64,000 nt of DNA from assembly GCF_016860525.1 (NCBI RefSeq), contig NZ_BNEA01000015.1:2108001-2172000 (forward strand). Reading direction: 5' to 3'. This DNA comes from Streptomyces rubradiris. GTDB lineage: Bacteria > Actinomycetota > Actinomycetes > Streptomycetales > Streptomycetaceae. The notes beneath the pieces are model-generated. The model did no database searches. It saw nothing but the letters and a program-made list of their open reading frames with translations, and was not told where the DNA came from. A program made the translations under genes and the position numbers. Positions within the stretch are counted from its first letter, which is position 1. Every line of letters begins with the position of its first letter. This document shows, piece by piece, positions 30,866-39,541 of this stretch.

Positions 30866-32104
30866 GTGCCCAGCCCCTACAGAGCCTTGTTCGCCGCGCC
30901 CGGCACCAAGGCCTTCACCGCCGCCGGATTCCTCGGCCGGATGCCGCTGTCGATGATGGGCATCGGCGTGGTCACGATGGTCTCCCAGGTCACCGGCCGG
31001 TACGGCCTCGCGGGCGCCCTGTCGGCCACCCTCGCGCTGTCCGCCGCCGCCATCGGACCGCGCGTCTCCCGGCTGGTGGACCGCCACGGGCAGCGCCGGG
31101 TGCTGCGCCCGGCGACCCTGGTGGCCCTGACGGCGGCGGCCGTGCTGCTGTGCGCGGTCCGCTTCCGGTGGCCGGACTGGGTGCTGTTCGTCTGCGCCGC
31201 CGGGACCGGCTCGGTGCCGAGCCTCGGCGCGATGATCCGGGCCCGCTGGGCCGCGCTGTACCGGGGCACCCCCCAGCTCCACACCGCGTACTCGTTCGAG
31301 TCGGTGGTGGACGAGGTGTGCTTCATCTTCGGGCCGATCATCTCCATCGGCCTGTCCACGGCCTGGTTCCCGGAGGCGGGCCCGCTGCTGGCCGCCTGTT
31401 TCCTCGCGGCCGGCGTCTTCTGGCTGACCGCCCAGCAGGCCACCGAACCGGTCCCGCACCCGGACGAGCGGCAAAGCGGCGGCAGCGCCCTGCGCTCGGC
31501 GGGGCTGCGGGTGCTGGTGGCCACCTTCGTCGCGACCGGATCGATCTTCGGCGCCGTGGACGTGGTCACCGTCGCCTTCGCCGACGAGCGGGGCCACAAG
31601 GGCGCCGCCAGCGTCGTCCTCGCGCTGTACGCGGCCGGTTCCTGCGTGGCCGGCGCGGTCTTCGGGCTGCTGCGCTTCGGCGGGGCGCCGGAACGCCGCT
31701 GGCTGCTGGGCGTGGCGGCGATGGCCGTGAGTATGATCCCCCTCCTACTGGTCGGAAACCTGCCGCTTCTGGCCGTGGCGCTGTTCGTTGCGGGGCTGTC
31801 CATCGCGCCGACGATGATCACGACGATGTCCCTCATCGAGGAGCACGTACCTCGCGCGCGGCTCACCGAGGGCATGACCTGGGTGAGCACCGGCCTGGCG
31901 GTCGGTGTCGCGCTCGGCTCGTCCGCGGCCGGCTGGGCGATCGACGCGGCCGGGGCGCGGGCCGGGTACGGGGTCCCGGCCGTGTCCGGGGCCGTCGCGG
32001 TCGTGGTCGGTTTCCTCGGGTACCGCCGGCTGCGCAGGCCGGCCGCGGGGCGGGGAGGCACCGTTGAGCAGCACAGCGAGCGGGACGTACGGAACCTGGC
32101 GTAA
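30866..32104 (+). CDS. MFS transporter under iron control
   Basis: 412 residues, twelve membrane segments, starting at GTG 30866 with GGAG upstream. The MFS signature is weak but the loop RVSRLVDRHGQRRVLRPATL after the second segment is the usual cytoplasmic 2-3 loop, and the two six-segment halves are clear around a central charged linker (HPDERQSGGS). The iron box upstream suggests a role in siderophore export or another iron-related transport; substrate is not readable. The 3' end overlaps the lactone oxidase gene by 41 bp, coupling the two. Confidence 0.78.
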   Translation: MPSPYRALFAAPGTKAFTAAGFLGRMPLSMMGIGVVTMVSQVTGRYGLAGALSATLALSAAAIGPRVSRLVDRHGQRRVLRPATLVALTAAAVLLCAVRFRWPDWVLFVCAAGTGSVPSLGAMIRARWAALYRGTPQLHTAYSFESVVDEVCFIFGPIISIGLSTAWFPEAGPLLAACFLAAGVFWLTAQQATEPVPHPDERQSGGSALRSAGLRVLVATFVATGSIFGAVDVVTVAFADERGHKGAASVVLALYAAGSCVAGAVFGLLRFGGAPERRWLLGVAAMAVSMIPLLLVGNLPLLAVALFVAGLSIAPTMITTMSLIEEHVPRARLTEGMTWVSTGLAVGVALGSSAAGWAIDAAGARAGYGVPAVSGAVAVVVGFLGYRRLRRPAAGRGGTVEQHSERDVRNLA

Positions 32105-33383
32105 CTGGGGCGGCAACGTCACGGCGCGGCCCGCCAGGCAGGTCGCGCCGGCCTCGGTGGAGGAGCTGGCCGCGGCGGTGCGCCGGGCCCGGGAGGACGG
32201 CCTGAAGGTGAAGGCGGTCGGCACCGGGCACTCCTTCACCTCGATCGCCGCCACCGACGGTGTCCTGATCCGCCCTCAACTGTTGACGGGCATACGCAAC
32301 ATTGACCGGCAATCCATGACGGTCACGGTGGAGGCGGGCACCCCGCTCAAGAGGCTCAACGCCGCCCTCGCGCGCGAGGGCCTGTCGCTCACCAATATGG
32401 GCGACATCATGGAGCAGACCGTCTCCGGAGCCACCAGCACCGGCACCCACGGCACGGGCCGCGCCTCCGGCTCCATCGCCGCCCAGATCAAGGGGCTGGA
32501 ACTCGTCACGGCAGACGGTTCCGTCCTCACCTGCTCCGCGCAGGAGAACCCCGAGGTCTTCGCCGCCGCCCGGATCGGCTTGGGCGCCCTGGGCATCGTC
32601 ACCGCGATCACGTTCGCCGTCGAGCCCCTCTTCCTGCTCACCGCGCGCGAGGAACCGATGCCGCTGGAGCGGGTCCTGTCGGAGTTCGACCAGCTGTGGG
32701 CGGAGAACGAGCACTTCGAGTTCTACTGGTTCCCGCACACCGGGAACACCACCACCAAGCGCAACAACCGCAGCGCCGGTCCCCCGCGGCCGGTGGGGCG
32801 GGCGGCCGCCTGGTTCGAGGACGAGTTCCTGTCCAACGGGGTGTTCCAGGTGGCCCAGTGGGCCGGCCGGGCCGCGCCGGCCGCCGTCCCGGCCATCGCC
32901 CGGATCTCCAGCAGGGCCCTGTCCGCGCGGACCTACACCGACATCCCGTACAAGGTCTTCACCTCACCGCGCCGGGTGCGCTTCGTGGAGATGGAGTACG
33001 CCGTCCCGCGCGCCGCCGTCGTGGAGACCCTGCGCGAGCTGCGGACCATGGTCGACCGCTCGGGGCTGCGGATCAGCTTCCCGGTGGAGGTGCGCACCGC
33101 CCCGGCCGACGACATCACCCTGTCCACCGCCTCCGGCCGGGACAGCGCCTACATCGCCGTGCACATGTTCCGGGGCACGCCGTACCAGGCGTACTTCACG
33201 GCCGCCGAGCGCGTCTTCACCGCGCACGAGGGACGTCCGCACTGGGGCAAGGTGCACACACGGGACGCCGAGTACTTCTCCCGGGTATATCCGCGCTTCG
33301 GCGAGTTCACGGCGTTGCGGAACCGTCTCGACCCGGACCGGCTGTTCCAGAACGACTATCTGCGGAGGGTCCTGGGGGCGTAG
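32064..33383 (+). CDS. FAD-linked sugar-lactone oxidase (arabinono-1,4-lactone oxidase type)
   Basis: 439 residues from TTG 32064, which has GGGGAGG at good spacing; the sequence STASGTYGTWRNWGGNVTAR is the family N-terminus. The FAD domain shows KVKAVGTGHSFTSIAATDG, NIDRQSMTVTVEAGTPLKRL and SGATSTGTHGTGRASGS. The C-terminal ALO domain ends HWGKVHT then FGEFTALRNRLDPDRLFQND. Such enzymes oxidise aldono-lactones (L-gulono- or D-arabinono-lactone) with oxygen. No HxxW-type covalent flavin histidine is certain. The 41-bp overlap with the transporter gene means they are co-expressed, so this gene is also likely iron-regulated. Confidence 0.85.
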   Translation: MSSTASGTYGTWRNWGGNVTARPARQVAPASVEELAAAVRRAREDGLKVKAVGTGHSFTSIAATDGVLIRPQLLTGIRNIDRQSMTVTVEAGTPLKRLNAALAREGLSLTNMGDIMEQTVSGATSTGTHGTGRASGSIAAQIKGLELVTADGSVLTCSAQENPEVFAAARIGLGALGIVTAITFAVEPLFLLTAREEPMPLERVLSEFDQLWAENEHFEFYWFPHTGNTTTKRNNRSAGPPRPVGRAAAWFEDEFLSNGVFQVAQWAGRAAPAAVPAIARISSRALSARTYTDIPYKVFTSPRRVRFVEMEYAVPRAAVVETLRELRTMVDRSGLRISFPVEVRTAPADDITLSTASGRDSAYIAVHMFRGTPYQAYFTAAERVFTAHEGRPHWGKVHTRDAEYFSRVYPRFGEFTALRNRLDPDRLFQNDYLRRVLGA

Positions 33384-34116
33384 GCGCCGTGGCGGACGCG
33401 CCCGGCGCGCTGGGCGTGGGGCTCGGGGTGGCGGGGGCCGACGGGGTGGCCGGGGTGCCGCTCGGGGTGCCGCTCGGGGTCCCGCCGGAGCCACCGTCCG
33501 GCTCGCCGCTCGGGGAGCCGCCGGGCGCCGGGGACGTGCCGCGGTCCGTATCGCCGCCGCCTGCCGGGGTGTGCCCCGGGGACGGCGTGTCCGACGGGGC
33601 CGGCGTGTGGTCGGACCGGCTGCCGGAGGAGTTCCGGCCGGTGACGGCGTCGCTCACGGTCGTGCCCTTGCCACCGCTGAAGCTGTTGCCGGAGATCAGT
33701 TCGTACGCCGTGATACCGGCCATCGTGACGCCGAAGACCAGGGCGGCGGCGACCAGGGGGCGGCGCCAGCTCTTCACCCGCGCCCGGTAGACGGTGCCCT
33801 CGGTGAACTCCCCGGGGGCCGGCGCCGTCCGCTCCCGGGGCCGGGCCGCCACCACCGCCTTCTCCCGCAGCTGCTCCCCGGTCCGCTTGAAGAAGTGCTG
33901 GAGGACCGATCCGCCGCAGGTGGCGAGGACGCTGACCACACCGGCACCGAGGATCGTGCCGTACACCCCGAAATACGAAGCCAGTTTGGCCGCCACGACC
34001 GCCGCCAGGGCGCCGCCCGCCACCTGGGGGACGTTCAGATCGATCCTCTTGCGCCCCGTATCGGGTGTCTCACGCATACCCGGAACTTGCCTGCCTTTCC
34101 CGTACTTGATCGACAT
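33307..34116 (-). CDS. Membrane protein with Pro/Ser/Thr/Gly-rich extracytoplasmic tail
   Basis: Up to 269 residues; ATG 34077 (MRETPDTGRKRIDLNVPQ) is an equally plausible start. A hydrophobic pair VAGGALAAVVAAKLASYFGV and GTILGAGVVSVLATCG is followed by a basic cytoplasmic loop and another segment, RRPLVAAALVFGVTMAGITA. The last ~120 residues are low complexity with repeated GTPSG and TPSAP motifs, likely a cell-wall-spanning tail. Function unknown. The 3' end overlaps the convergent lactone oxidase by 77 bp, an unusually long antisense overlap, so the tail coding may have extended into its neighbour. Confidence 0.6.
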   Translation of the reverse strand: MSIKYGKGRQVPGMRETPDTGRKRIDLNVPQVAGGALAAVVAAKLASYFGVYGTILGAGVVSVLATCGGSVLQHFFKRTGEQLREKAVVAARPRERTAPAPGEFTEGTVYRARVKSWRRPLVAAALVFGVTMAGITAYELISGNSFSGGKGTTVSDAVTGRNSSGSRSDHTPAPSDTPSPGHTPAGGGDTDRGTSPAPGGSPSGEPDGGSGGTPSGTPSGTPATPSAPATPSPTPSAPGASATAPTPPGPSADSRSGTAGPGRDGSATP

Positions 34117-34557
34117 TGACCGACCGACTGCACGAGAAGGGGACGTATGGACGAAACCATTAGTTCCGTTTCTGGCGATTGCGTGAAGTTCACCACGTCA
34201 TGATCGACAAAACCGGTTGCGAACGGCCAAGTCGCACTCCTTGCGAGAAGTTGGCCAGCGCGCCAATCCACGCACGTGGCCCGAATGGAGTACTGTTGCG
34301 AGCCCTGGGTCCGGTCTCCCACCAGGAGGTCCGCGGCCCCCGCTGGATCACCGGGAGGGGACTAGTTGCACAGGGTGACGGAGTTGGTCACTTAGCGTGG
34401 CGAACAGGTAACCGTGCCATAACGGCGGTCCCGGGCCCGCGCCCGACACGCCGGGCAACTCGGCAAGGTTGTGGCAGGCTGCACCCGGGCAGGCCACACT
34501 CGACTAGCGGAAGCAGCGACGCACGTGACGTCGGCAGGCACCACCCGGGAGGTCCCC
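34117..34557. other. Promoter region upstream of sepH, with a possible small ORF
   Basis: 441 bp. ATG 34147 behind AGAAGGGGA starts an 18-codon frame (MDETISSVSGDCVKFTTS) ending at 34203; it may be a leader peptide or chance. The rest probably contains the sepH promoter. No motif allows a firm call. Confidence 0.3.
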
Positions 34558-35598
34558 ATGCCCGAACTGCGTGTCGTGGCCGTCTCGAATGACGGCACAC
34601 GGCTGGTGCTGAAGGCTGCCGACTCCACGGAGTACACACTTCCGATCGACGAACGCCTGCGCGCTGCCGTGCGCGGCGACCGGCCGCGCCTCGGCCAGAT
34701 CGAGATCGAGGTCGAGAGCCATCTGCGCCCGCGGGACATCCAGGCCCGGATACGAGCCGGAGCTACCGCGGAAGAGGTCGCACAGCTCGCCGGCATCCCC
34801 GTCGACCGGGTGCGCCGCTTCGAGGGGCCCGTGCTGGCCGAGCGTGCCTTCATGGCCGAGCGCGCCCGAAAGACCCCGGTCCGCCGCCCCGGCGAGAACT
34901 CCGGCCCGCTGCTCGGCGAGGCCGTGCAGGAACGGCTGCTGCTGCGCGGCGCCGACAAGGACACCGTGCAGTGGGACTCCTGGCGCCGCGACGACGGCAC
35001 CTGGGAGGTGCTCCTCGTCTACCGGGTCGCGGGCGAACCGCACTCGGCGAGCTGGACGTACGACCCGCCCCGGCGGCTCGTCCAGGCCGTCGACGACGAG
35101 GCGCGCTCGCTGATCGGCGAGTCCGACGACCTCGCCGCGCCCGAGCCGAGCTTCCCGTTCGTCCCGCGGATCGCCCGGCTGCCCCGCGAACGCTCGATGG
35201 ACCGTGCGCTCGAACGGGTGGACCGGGAGCGGCCCGGCCTGACCGCGCCACCGCCGGAGCCGGCCGAGGAGAGCACGGGCGAGCGCGACTCGCTGACCAG
35301 CCTGCTGGAGGCCGTGCCGAGCTTCCGGGGCGACCTCGTCGTACCCGAGCGCCCGTCGGACGCCGCGGAGGAGCCCGGCGACGAGCCCGAAGCGGAGGAG
35401 CCGCCGGCGCCCGCCGCCTCGGCCGGATCCGCCTACGCGGACGTCCTCATGCCGCGCTCCGTCGGCAGCCACCGCGACCGGCTCGTCGGCGCGACCGACC
35501 GCCAGGCCGAGGCCGACGGCGTCCGCCCCGGCCGCCGCGCCGCCGTGCCGAGCTGGGACGAGATCGTTTTCGGCACCCGCCGCAAGAAGCAGGAGTAG
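34558..35598 (+). CDS. sepH: SepH, FtsZ-stimulating cell-division protein
   Basis: 346 residues. The N-terminal DUF3071 domain (MPELRVVAVSNDGTRLVLKA) contains a helix-turn-helix near residues 68-95: ATAEEVAQLAGIPVDRVRRF. A long acidic, Pro-rich linker (residues ~215-310) leads to the conserved C-terminal motif PSWDEIVFGTRRKKQE. In Streptomyces venezuelae SepH binds FtsZ and promotes filament assembly during vegetative and sporulation division. ATG 34558 follows GGGAGG. The gene is monocistronic here, ending at a strong terminator. Confidence 0.93.
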   Translation: MPELRVVAVSNDGTRLVLKAADSTEYTLPIDERLRAAVRGDRPRLGQIEIEVESHLRPRDIQARIRAGATAEEVAQLAGIPVDRVRRFEGPVLAERAFMAERARKTPVRRPGENSGPLLGEAVQERLLLRGADKDTVQWDSWRRDDGTWEVLLVYRVAGEPHSASWTYDPPRRLVQAVDDEARSLIGESDDLAAPEPSFPFVPRIARLPRERSMDRALERVDRERPGLTAPPPEPAEESTGERDSLTSLLEAVPSFRGDLVVPERPSDAAEEPGDEPEAEEPPAPAASAGSAYADVLMPRSVGSHRDRLVGATDRQAEADGVRPGRRAAVPSWDEIVFGTRRKKQE

Positions 35599-35615
35599 GC
35601 GGCCGACGGCAGCCA

Positions 35616-35656
35616 GAAAAAAAAAGGGGGGCACGCGCGCGTGCCCCCCCCCCCTT
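35616..35656. terminator. Strong bidirectional terminator
   Basis: GGGGGGCACGC and GCGTGCCCCCC form the stem, with an A run on the left and CCCTTT on the right, so it serves both sepH and the convergent sulfurtransferase gene. Confidence 0.88.
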
Positions 35657-35679
35657 TCGCCGGTTCTCCGGTCGTGGCG

Positions 35680-36531
35680 CTACCGCGGGTCCGCCCCCAC
35701 CGCCACCGGACGCGACGGGTCCGAGGACCACTCCGACCAGGAGCCCACGTACAGGGCCGCCGGGATGCCCGCCACCGCCAGCGCGAGCACCTCGTGGGCG
35801 CCGGAGACGCCCGAACCGCAGTACACGCCGACCTCGGTGTCCCCGGACACCCCCAGGGCCTTGAAGCGGTCCCTCAGCTCCGCCGCGGGCAGAAAGCGGC
35901 CGTCGGGGCCCACGTTCTCCGTCGTCGGCGCCGACACCGCGCCCGGGATGTGCCCGCCGACCCGGTCGACCGGCTCCACCTCACCGCGGTACCGCTCCCC
36001 CGCGCGGGCGTCCAGCAGCACACCCGTGCGGGCCAGTTCGGCGGCCCCGTCCGCGTCCAGCAGCCCCCCGGCCGCGGGCGTCGGCGTGAAGTCGCCCTCG
36101 GCCGGGACCGGCACCTCGGTGGACAGCTCACCCCGCCAGGACGGCAACCCGCCGTCGAGGACCCGCACGTCCGGGTGACCCGTCCAGCGCAGCAGCCACC
36201 ACGCGCGCGCCGCCGCCCAGCCCTGCCCGCCGTCGTACACGACGACCGGCCGGCCGGCCGACACGCCCGCCCGGCGCATCGCGGCACCGAACTCCGCGAG
36301 TCCGGGCAGCGGATGCCGGCCCCCCGCGCCCGGCGCCCCGGCCAGCTCCCGGTCCAGGTCGACGAAGACTGCGCCCGGGATGTGTCCGGCCGCGTACTCG
36401 GCCCGCCCGTCGAAGGCGGGCGCGCCGGCCGCCTTGGCCAGGCTCAGCTGCCAGCGCACGTCCAGCAGGACGGGCGGATTGCCGCCGGTGAGCGCGGGCA
36501 GGAGTTCGGATGCGGTGATGATGGCTGTCAT
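35680..36531 (-). CDS. Two-domain rhodanese-type sulfurtransferase
   Basis: 283 residues from ATG 36531 (MTAIITASELLPALTGGNPP); an ATG three codons upstream is possible. The protein has an inactive N-terminal rhodanese domain (HIPGAVFVDLDREL) and a catalytic C-terminal one with persulfide cysteine in GVYCGSGVSGAHEVLALAV. The CGSGVSG loop is of the 3-mercaptopyruvate sulfurtransferase type (CGSGVTA-like) rather than the CRKGVT loop of thiosulfate enzymes. It moves sulfur to cyanide or thiol acceptors. No operon partner; the terminator at 35616 is shared with sepH. Confidence 0.88.
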   Translation of the reverse strand: MTAIITASELLPALTGGNPPVLLDVRWQLSLAKAAGAPAFDGRAEYAAGHIPGAVFVDLDRELAGAPGAGGRHPLPGLAEFGAAMRRAGVSAGRPVVVYDGGQGWAAARAWWLLRWTGHPDVRVLDGGLPSWRGELSTEVPVPAEGDFTPTPAAGGLLDADGAAELARTGVLLDARAGERYRGEVEPVDRVGGHIPGAVSAPTTENVGPDGRFLPAAELRDRFKALGVSGDTEVGVYCGSGVSGAHEVLALAVAGIPAALYVGSWSEWSSDPSRPVAVGADPR

Positions 36532-36540
36532 GGGGTCCAT

Positions 36541-36846
36541 CCATACGCCAGGGGTGGCCGTGGCGTCCAGGTCCGGCTACTCTGCTCGGCCGGACAGGCT
36601 CGATCACGGTCGGTACGGGATCGAGCACATGGTGTACCACTGACGGACACCCGTCGGCCCTCGTCAAGATGCGGCGAAAGACGGCGGATCGGGCATCCTC
36701 TCGTGGGTAGGGCGACGGCGCGGTACGGCCCCGCGGCACCCGGAGGATGCGGGGACCGGCACGGGCGTGCGCGCCGACGGCGCGGACACCCTTCCGGGGA
36801 GCGGAAGCGACACGGCCACCGCGAGGGGCCGGGGAGAGAGTGATCG
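36541..36846. other. Divergent intergenic region, sulfurtransferase to VOC gene
   Basis: 306 bp with no recognisable gene. The G/A-rich GGGGAGAGAGTG directly before 36847 is the ribosome site of the VOC gene. Confidence 0.4.
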
Positions 36847-37638
36847 ATGACCGAGGCACGGGAGCCGGCCGGTCCGCACGCGCGGCGCCTGCCCGGCACA
36901 CCCTGCTGGGTGAGCCTGATGGTGCACGGGCTGGACGCCACCGAGGAGTTCTACGGCGAGCTGTTCGGCTGGGAGTTCCGACCCGGTCCGCAGCAGCTCG
37001 GCCCGTACGTGCGGGCGCTGCTCGACGGGCGGGAGGTGGCGGGCGTGGGCCGGCTGCCGACGGGCCGCCGGCTGCCGGTCGCCTGGACCCCGTACCTCGC
37101 CTCGGACGACGCGGACCGGACCGCCGACACGGTGCGGCTGTGCGGCGGCACGGTGGCCGTCGGCCCGCTGGACGCCGCCGAGGCCGGGCGGATGGCGATC
37201 GCCGCCGATCCCTCCGGGGCGGTGTTCGGGATCTGGCAGGGCTCCGCGCATCCCGGCGCGGCCCTGACCGGCGTGCCGGGCGCCCCCGTGTGGAACGAAC
37301 TGCTCACCTTCGAGACGGAAAGCGTCACGAAGTTCTACAAAAGCGTCTTTCCCTACGAGGAGGAGCCGGTGGTCTCCGCCGGTGACGACTGTCTGACCCT
37401 GCGTCTGGACGGCCGTCCGGTGGCGGGGCTGCACGGCGTGGGCCACGGCCTGCCCCCGGACCGGGGGCCGCACTGGCGGACGTACTTCGAGGTCGCCGAC
37501 CTCGATGCGACGCTGCGCCGGGTGGCGGCGCTGGGCGGCCGGGTCCTCGCGCCGGCGCACGACGGCCCGCACGGACGGGTGGCGACGGTGGCGGACCCGG
37601 AGGGCGCCGAGTTCTCCGTGGTCCAGGGTCCGCGTTGA
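36847..37638 (+). CDS. VOC-family (glyoxalase-like) protein, two modules
   Basis: 263 residues made of two tandem VOC modules. The first: GTPCWVSLMVHGLDATEEFY, ELFGWEFRPGPQQLG and GRMAIAADPSGAVFGIWQG. The second: NELLTFETESVTKFYKSVFP and RVATVADPEGAEFSVVQG. Many actinobacterial proteins of this form have lost the metal ligands of true glyoxalases; only part of the His/Glu set is visible here, so a binding or chaperone-like role is as likely as catalysis. It converges on thymidine kinase with a 4-bp gap. Confidence 0.83.
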   Translation: MTEAREPAGPHARRLPGTPCWVSLMVHGLDATEEFYGELFGWEFRPGPQQLGPYVRALLDGREVAGVGRLPTGRRLPVAWTPYLASDDADRTADTVRLCGGTVAVGPLDAAEAGRMAIAADPSGAVFGIWQGSAHPGAALTGVPGAPVWNELLTFETESVTKFYKSVFPYEEEPVVSAGDDCLTLRLDGRPVAGLHGVGHGLPPDRGPHWRTYFEVADLDATLRRVAALGGRVLAPAHDGPHGRVATVADPEGAEFSVVQGPR

Positions 37639-37642
37639 GCCC

Positions 37643-38293
37643 TCAGGAGGGCGAGACGGGCAGCACGTCCGGGGACAGGGCCGCCGCGCGGGCCGTCGCG
37701 GCGGTCATCCGGCGCCGGTGGTGCCGGCGGCACAGCACCTCGTAGCCGACCTCGCCCGCGGACTGGTTGACGTCGCCGACGACCACCTGGGCGCCCTCGA
37801 CCACCATCTCGCCGTCTATCGTGCGGGCGTTGTGCGTGGCACGGGCGCCGCACCAGCACAGCGCCTCCACCTGGAGCACCTCGATCCGGTCGGCCAGCTC
37901 CACCAGCCGCTGCGAGCCGGGGAACAGCTTGGAGCGGAAGTCGGTGGTGATGCCGAAGGCGAAGACGTCCAGGCCGAGATCGTCCACCACGCGCGCGAGC
38001 TGGTCGATCTGCTCGGGCGCCAGGAACTGCGCCTCGTCCGCGATCACGTAGTCGGCCCGGCCGCCCTGGGAGAGGTGGTCCACGAGGTACGCGTACAGAT
38101 CCTTGCCGTCCTCGACCTCCACCGCCTCGGTGACCAGGCCCAGCCGGGAGGACAGCTTGCCCTCGCCCGCGCGGTCGTCACGGGTGAAGATCACGCCCGC
38201 CAGGCCGCGCGCGGAACGGTTGTGCTCGATCTGCAGAGCCAGCGTCGACTTCCCGCAGTCCATCGTTCCGGAGAAGAACACCAGCTCGGGCAT
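37643..38293 (-). CDS. tdk: Thymidine kinase, type II
   Basis: 216 residues. It phosphorylates thymidine to dTMP with ATP in nucleoside salvage. The P-loop is SGTMDCGKST at residues 8-17, the Walker B-like motif with catalytic Glu is VIADEAQFL, the sugar-binding segment is FAFGITTDFRSKLFPGSQ, and a structural zinc site is formed by ALCWCGARATHNAR and LCRRHH. The C-terminal tail varies among family members. It is 50 bp downstream of the phosphatase-like gene and may share its transcript. Confidence 0.93.
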   Translation of the reverse strand: MPELVFFSGTMDCGKSTLALQIEHNRSARGLAGVIFTRDDRAGEGKLSSRLGLVTEAVEVEDGKDLYAYLVDHLSQGGRADYVIADEAQFLAPEQIDQLARVVDDLGLDVFAFGITTDFRSKLFPGSQRLVELADRIEVLQVEALCWCGARATHNARTIDGEMVVEGAQVVVGDVNQSAGEVGYEVLCRRHHRRRMTAATARAAALSPDVLPVSPS

Positions 38294-38344
38294 GAGGAGT
38301 TGAGCACCTTTCGGCGAAATCGGTGAAAAAAGGAGGGCAGGGGG

Positions 38345-39541
38345 TCAGGAGCGTACTTCGAGCAGCGGGACGAGCTGTTCCGCCGGGGTCATCGAGCCGT
38401 GGTTGCCGACCAGCGCCGACTCCTTGGGCTCCCGCTCGGAGGCGACGATCAGCACGTCGTCGTGCGCGGCGGCGATCACGTCCCCGATCCGCGGGTACAC
38501 GCGCTCGTCGCACGCGCCGGGCCGCCCGAACCAGCCGGCCGCGATCGCCTCGTCCCGCGAGGCCACCCAGAACTGCTCCCCGAGCACCTCGCGCCACACG
38601 GCCAGCACGTCGTTCTCGGCGCCCGGCACCGCGTACACGTGCCGGGCCCGGCCCTCGCCGCCCAGCAGCGCGACACCGGCCCGCAGCTCCCAGTCCTCGT
38701 CGAAGTCGATGCGGTGCCGCTCGTCGAACGGCACGTCGACCATGCCGTGGTCGGCGGTGACGTACAGGGCGCTGCGCGGGGGCAGCTGCTCGGCCAGCCG
38801 CTGGGCGAGCCGGTCGACGTACATCAGCTGGCCGCGCCAGGTGTCGGAGGCGATGCCGTAGCGGTGCCCGGAGCCGTCCAGTTCGGCGTAGTACGTGTAC
38901 ACCAGCGAGCGGTCGCCGGCGGCCAGTTGCTCGGCCGCGAGGTCCATGCGCTCCTCGCCGGTGAGCCGCCCGTGGAAGGTGCCGCCGCTGAGCGCGACCT
39001 TGGTGAGCGGGGTGTGCTCGAAGGCGGGCGAGGTCACCTGGGCGGTGTGCACCCCGGCCTGGTGGGCCTGCTGGAAGACGGTGGGGTACGGCTGCCAGGC
39101 GCCCGGTTCGGTGTACGGGTGCCAGCGGAGCTGGTTCATCAGCTCGCCGGTGGCCGGGTTGCGCACGGCGTATCCGGGCAGACCGTGGGCACCGGGCGGC
39201 AGGCCGGTGCCGACGGAGGCGAGGGAGGTCGCGGTGGTCGCCGGGTAGCCGGCGGTGAGCGGGCGGCCGGTGCCGCCTCGGGAGCTGCCGAGCAGGGAGG
39301 TCAGGAAGGGGGCCTCGTCCGGGTGGGCGGCGAGCTGCTCCCAGCCGAGGCCGTCGACCAGGAAGACGCAGACCCGGTCGGCGGGGGTCAGTTCGCCGAT
39401 CGTGGCGGTCAGGCCGGGGACCCCGAGGCCCGCGGCCAGGGTGGGCAGCAGGTCGGCCAGGGAGCCGCTGCCGTACTCGGGCAGCGGCGCGGTGTCCAGG
39501 GCGAGGGGCTCGGGGTGGTCCCAGGCGGAGAGCTGGGACAT
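38345..39541 (-). CDS. Alkaline-phosphatase-superfamily phosphodiesterase/pyrophosphatase
   Basis: 398 residues, no signal peptide. Family motifs: CVFLVDGLGWEQL (metal site), YPATTATSLASVGTGLPPGA with the nucleophilic Thr, YTYYAELDGSGHRYG, and YVTADHGMVDVP (metal ligands D, H). These place it with nucleotide pyrophosphatase/phosphodiesterase proteins of the alkaline phosphatase superfamily. Substrate unknown. It overlaps the DUF5998 gene by one base (TGATG), so it is translated from the same message. Confidence 0.87.
   Translation of the reverse strand: MSQLSAWDHPEPLALDTAPLPEYGSGSLADLLPTLAAGLGVPGLTATIGELTPADRVCVFLVDGLGWEQLAAHPDEAPFLTSLLGSSRGGTGRPLTAGYPATTATSLASVGTGLPPGAHGLPGYAVRNPATGELMNQLRWHPYTEPGAWQPYPTVFQQAHQAGVHTAQVTSPAFEHTPLTKVALSGGTFHGRLTGEERMDLAAEQLAAGDRSLVYTYYAELDGSGHRYGIASDTWRGQLMYVDRLAQRLAEQLPPRSALYVTADHGMVDVPFDERHRIDFDEDWELRAGVALLGGEGRARHVYAVPGAENDVLAVWREVLGEQFWVASRDEAIAAGWFGRPGACDERVYPRIGDVIAAAHDDVLIVASEREPKESALVGNHGSMTPAEQLVPLLEVRS

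Noticed and set aside
34179..34592. Open frames upstream of sepH
   Set aside because: They conflict with the sepH ribosome site and have no conserved sequence.
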